A stretch of 64,000 bases of DNA from Stenotrophomonas sp. 610A2 (lineage in GTDB: Bacteria; Pseudomonadota; Gammaproteobacteria; Xanthomonadales; Xanthomonadaceae): NCBI RefSeq assembly GCF_030549615.1, contig NZ_CP130832.1:682001-746000 (forward strand), read 5' to 3'. A model generated the notes under the pieces. The model was given only the letters and a program-made list of their open reading frames with translations, searched no databases and had not been told where the DNA came from. Below, in pieces: positions 62,380 through 64,000 of the stretch (position 1 is the stretch's first letter; each line of letters begins with the position of its first letter). A program made the translations under genes and the position numbers.

Positions 62380-63777
62380 GTGAGCAAGGCCGATGCGCAG
62401 TTGTTGAGCTTGGATCTGACTGCGCAGGCGGCCTTGCTGGCCGCCGGTGAAATCAGCTGTACCGAACTGATCGAGCAGCAGTTGGCAGCCATCGTCGCCA
62501 GCCAGGCGCAGGTCAACAGCTATATCCACATCGATGCGGAGGGCGCGCTGGCTGCGGCCGCGCAGTCCCAACAACGTCGCCAGCGCGGCTTCGCGCGGCC
62601 TTTGGAAGGCTTGCCAGTCGCGGTCAAGGACAATATCGACGTCGCCGGCATGGTCACCACCGCCGGTATGGAAACCCGCCGCCACAGCGCGCCGGCCAGT
62701 GCCGACAATCCGGCCGTGGCCGCATTGCGCGCAGCCGGTGCGGTGATTGTCGGCAAGCTCAACATGCACGAAGCGGCGATGGGCGCCGACAACGACAACC
62801 CGTTCTACGGCGCCTGCCACAACCCGCACCGGCACGGTTACACACCAGGCGGTTCCAGCGGTGGCAGTGGCGCAGCGGTAGCGGCGGGTTTGTGCGCAGC
62901 GGCGCTGGGCACCGACACCATGGGTTCGGTGCGCATCCCGGCCAGCTATTGCGGCGTGGTCGGGCTCAAGCCGAGCTGGGGTGCGATCAGCACGCGCGGC
63001 ACGGTGGCCTTGTGCCGGCGGCTGGATCACATTGGCCCGCTGACGCGTTCGGCACGCGATCTGCGCCTGATGCTGCAGATCATGTCCGGCTTCGACCCGG
63101 ATTGTGCGCAGTCGCGCCTCATCCATTTTGCTGCACCTGACATCGAAGGCCTGCGTATCGGCGTTGTCGATTTTGGTGATGCTGCCGACATTGCGCCCGA
63201 TGTACAGGCGGCGTTCGAGGATGGCCTGCGCGTGCTGGTTGGCTTGGGTCACCGCATGCAACCGCTGCCCGCACCAGCCTTCGCTTCGGCGCGTGCGCGC
63301 CGCGCCGGATTGCTGATGAGCGAAGCCGAACTGCTGGTCGAACATGCCGATGCCTGGGCTGGCGACCGCAGCAAATTCTCGCCGTTGTTGACCAAAATGA
63401 TGGCCTGGGCGGAAGGGCGCAGCGCCGCCGAGTTTGCCGCTGCCTCGCAGCTCGCCGATCGTGGCCAGGTGCAGCTGCAGCAGTGGCTGGCGCGTTGCGA
63501 TGTGCTGGTGATGCCGACTGCGCCCCAGCGTGCATTCGCCTTCGGTACCCCGGCGCCGGCCAGCCAGGCCGATCTCACTGCCTACGCCAACCTGGCCGGC
63601 AACCCAGCCTTGGCGGTACCGCTGCCGGTAGCGGCGGGGGAGTTGCCAGCAGGCATGCAGCTGGTCGGCAATATCGGCGACGAGCTGAGCTTGATTGCGC
63701 TCGCTGAGGCCTTCCAGCACGCCATCGGCTGGCAGCCCGCGCTACCGCAGGCCTGCAGGACATGGTGGCCGAAATGA
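62380..63777 (+). CDS. Amidase signature family enzyme
   Basis: A 465-residue amidase with catalytic Lys83 ([13 protein letters not shown]), cis-Ser in [15 protein letters not shown] (about 159) and nucleophile Ser183 in [16 protein letters not shown]; Met replaces the usual Gly of TGGS just before the nucleophile. It would hydrolyse an amide to the acid used by the other enzymes. Translation starts at GTG 62380 after GAGGAAAG. The stop overlaps the next start (ATGA). Confidence 0.92.
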   Translation: MSKADAQLLSLDLTAQAALLAAGEISCTELIEQQLAAIVASQAQVNSYIHIDAEGALAAAAQSQQRRQRGFARPLEGLPVAVKDNIDVAGMVTTAGMETRRHSAPASADNPAVAALRAAGAVIVGKLNMHEAAMGADNDNPFYGACHNPHRHGYTPGGSSGGSGAAVAAGLCAAALGTDTMGSVRIPASYCGVVGLKPSWGAISTRGTVALCRRLDHIGPLTRSARDLRLMLQIMSGFDPDCAQSRLIHFAAPDIEGLRIGVVDFGDAADIAPDVQAAFEDGLRVLVGLGHRMQPLPAPAFASARARRAGLLMSEAELLVEHADAWAGDRSKFSPLLTKMMAWAEGRSAAEFAAASQLADRGQVQLQQWLARCDVLVMPTAPQRAFAFGTPAPASQADLTAYANLAGNPALAVPLPVAAGELPAGMQLVGNIGDELSLIALAEAFQHAIGWQPALPQACRTWWPK

Positions 63778-64000
63778 AGCTGCTCGAAGGCGTTCGTGTT
63801 CTCGACCTGTCGCGCATCCTTGCCGGACCGTGGGCGACGCAGGTGCTGGCCGACTTCGGTGCGGATGTCATCAAGGTCGAGCGCCCCGGCGCGGGTGACG
63901 ACACCCGCAGTTGGGGCCCGCCCTACCTGCAGGACGCCGACGGCAATGACAGCAGCGAGTCGGCGTATTACCTGTGCGCCAACCGCGGCAAGCGCTCGGT
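63774..64000 (+). CDS. Family III (CaiB/BaiF) CoA transferase, cut by window end
   Basis: The first 75 residues begin [20 protein letters not shown] and continue with [20 protein letters not shown] and [13 protein letters not shown], the standard N-terminus of CaiB/BaiF-type CoA transferases, which move CoA between carboxylates. The ATG at 63774 overlaps the amidase stop; an in-frame ATG at 63762 is also possible. It adds a second CoA-transfer enzyme to the cluster. Confidence 0.92.
   Translation, partial: MKLLEGVRVLDLSRILAGPWATQVLADFGADVIKVERPGAGDDTRSWGPPYLQDADGNDSSESAYYLCANRGKRS

Noticed and set aside
58226..64000. Itaconate or cis-aconitate degradation pathway
   Set aside because: PrpD-fold enzymes include cis-aconitate decarboxylase, but the hydratase and lyase of itaconate breakdown are absent in the visible part, so the assignment would be guesswork.

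Overview
The window is high-GC Gammaproteobacterial chromosome that reads as Stenotrophomonas or a close Xanthomonadaceae (Lysobacteraceae) relative. Evidence: many short GTAG-headed palindromes with the GCCGAGC/GCTCGGC stem (the SMAG repeats described for Stenotrophomonas), neighbour sets such as DUF6776-bactofilin-erpA-nudC-ampE and prmA-DUF3426-fis-purH-purD, and the protein families throughout. No rRNA, tRNA, phage gene, transposase or CRISPR was seen.

Layout. 1-9.7 kb: a truncated REC-GGDEF-EAL protein, DUF4126, DUF6776, bactofilin, erpA, nudC and ampE, then a minus-strand trio of small membrane proteins (TM2, CD225, DUF2752), an LplT-PlsC fusion and a LysR regulator. 9.8-15.7 kb: MFS exporter, FUSC transporter, LysR regulator and divergent aldo/keto reductase. 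15.7-22.6 kb: minus-strand prmA-DUF3426-fis-purH-lipoprotein-lipoprotein-purD, with SMAG arrays after purD and between fis and purH. 22.8-27.1 kb: two unknown inner-membrane proteins, then aroQ-lprI-like-accB-accC. 27.6-30.6 kb: TetR regulator with a clear operator, DJ-1 hydrolase, Ohr and an oxidoreductase, an electrophile/peroxide-response group. 30.7-37.5 kb: arylsulfatase and the five-gene STM4011-STM4015 cluster (two radical SAM enzymes, alkaline-phosphatase-fold hydrolase, ATP-grasp protein, leucine-rich protein), whose function I do not know. 38-40 kb: secreted small protein, isochorismatase-type hydrolase, GlxA-type regulator. 40.1-42.1 kb: AT-rich Septu-like antiphage pair (PtuA ATPase, PtuB HNH nuclease). 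42.5-44.5 kb: DUF2834 and a secreted alpha/beta hydrolase. 44.7-53.4 kb: cyoABCD and a SCO protein, facing a MocR-type regulator, two small redox/membrane genes and a second MocR regulator. 53.5-55.8 kb: GH43 enzyme and H-NS-like protein. 56.1-64 kb: a GntR-controlled CoA-dependent catabolic cluster (CoA transferase; two MmgE/PrpD proteins, PaaK-like ligase, amidase, family III CoA transferase), cut by the window end.

The most unusual observation is a family of long, near-perfect palindromes (26-bp arms, 3-nt loop, arms sometimes extended to 46-47 bp) present six times between 29.5 and 55.4 kb. One copy lies in frame inside the second MocR gene and adds exactly 22 codons relative to its paralogue 1.1 kb upstream. 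Another copy carries a compensatory base-pair change. The STM4011-4015 cluster and the Septu pair are the best candidate systems of interest.
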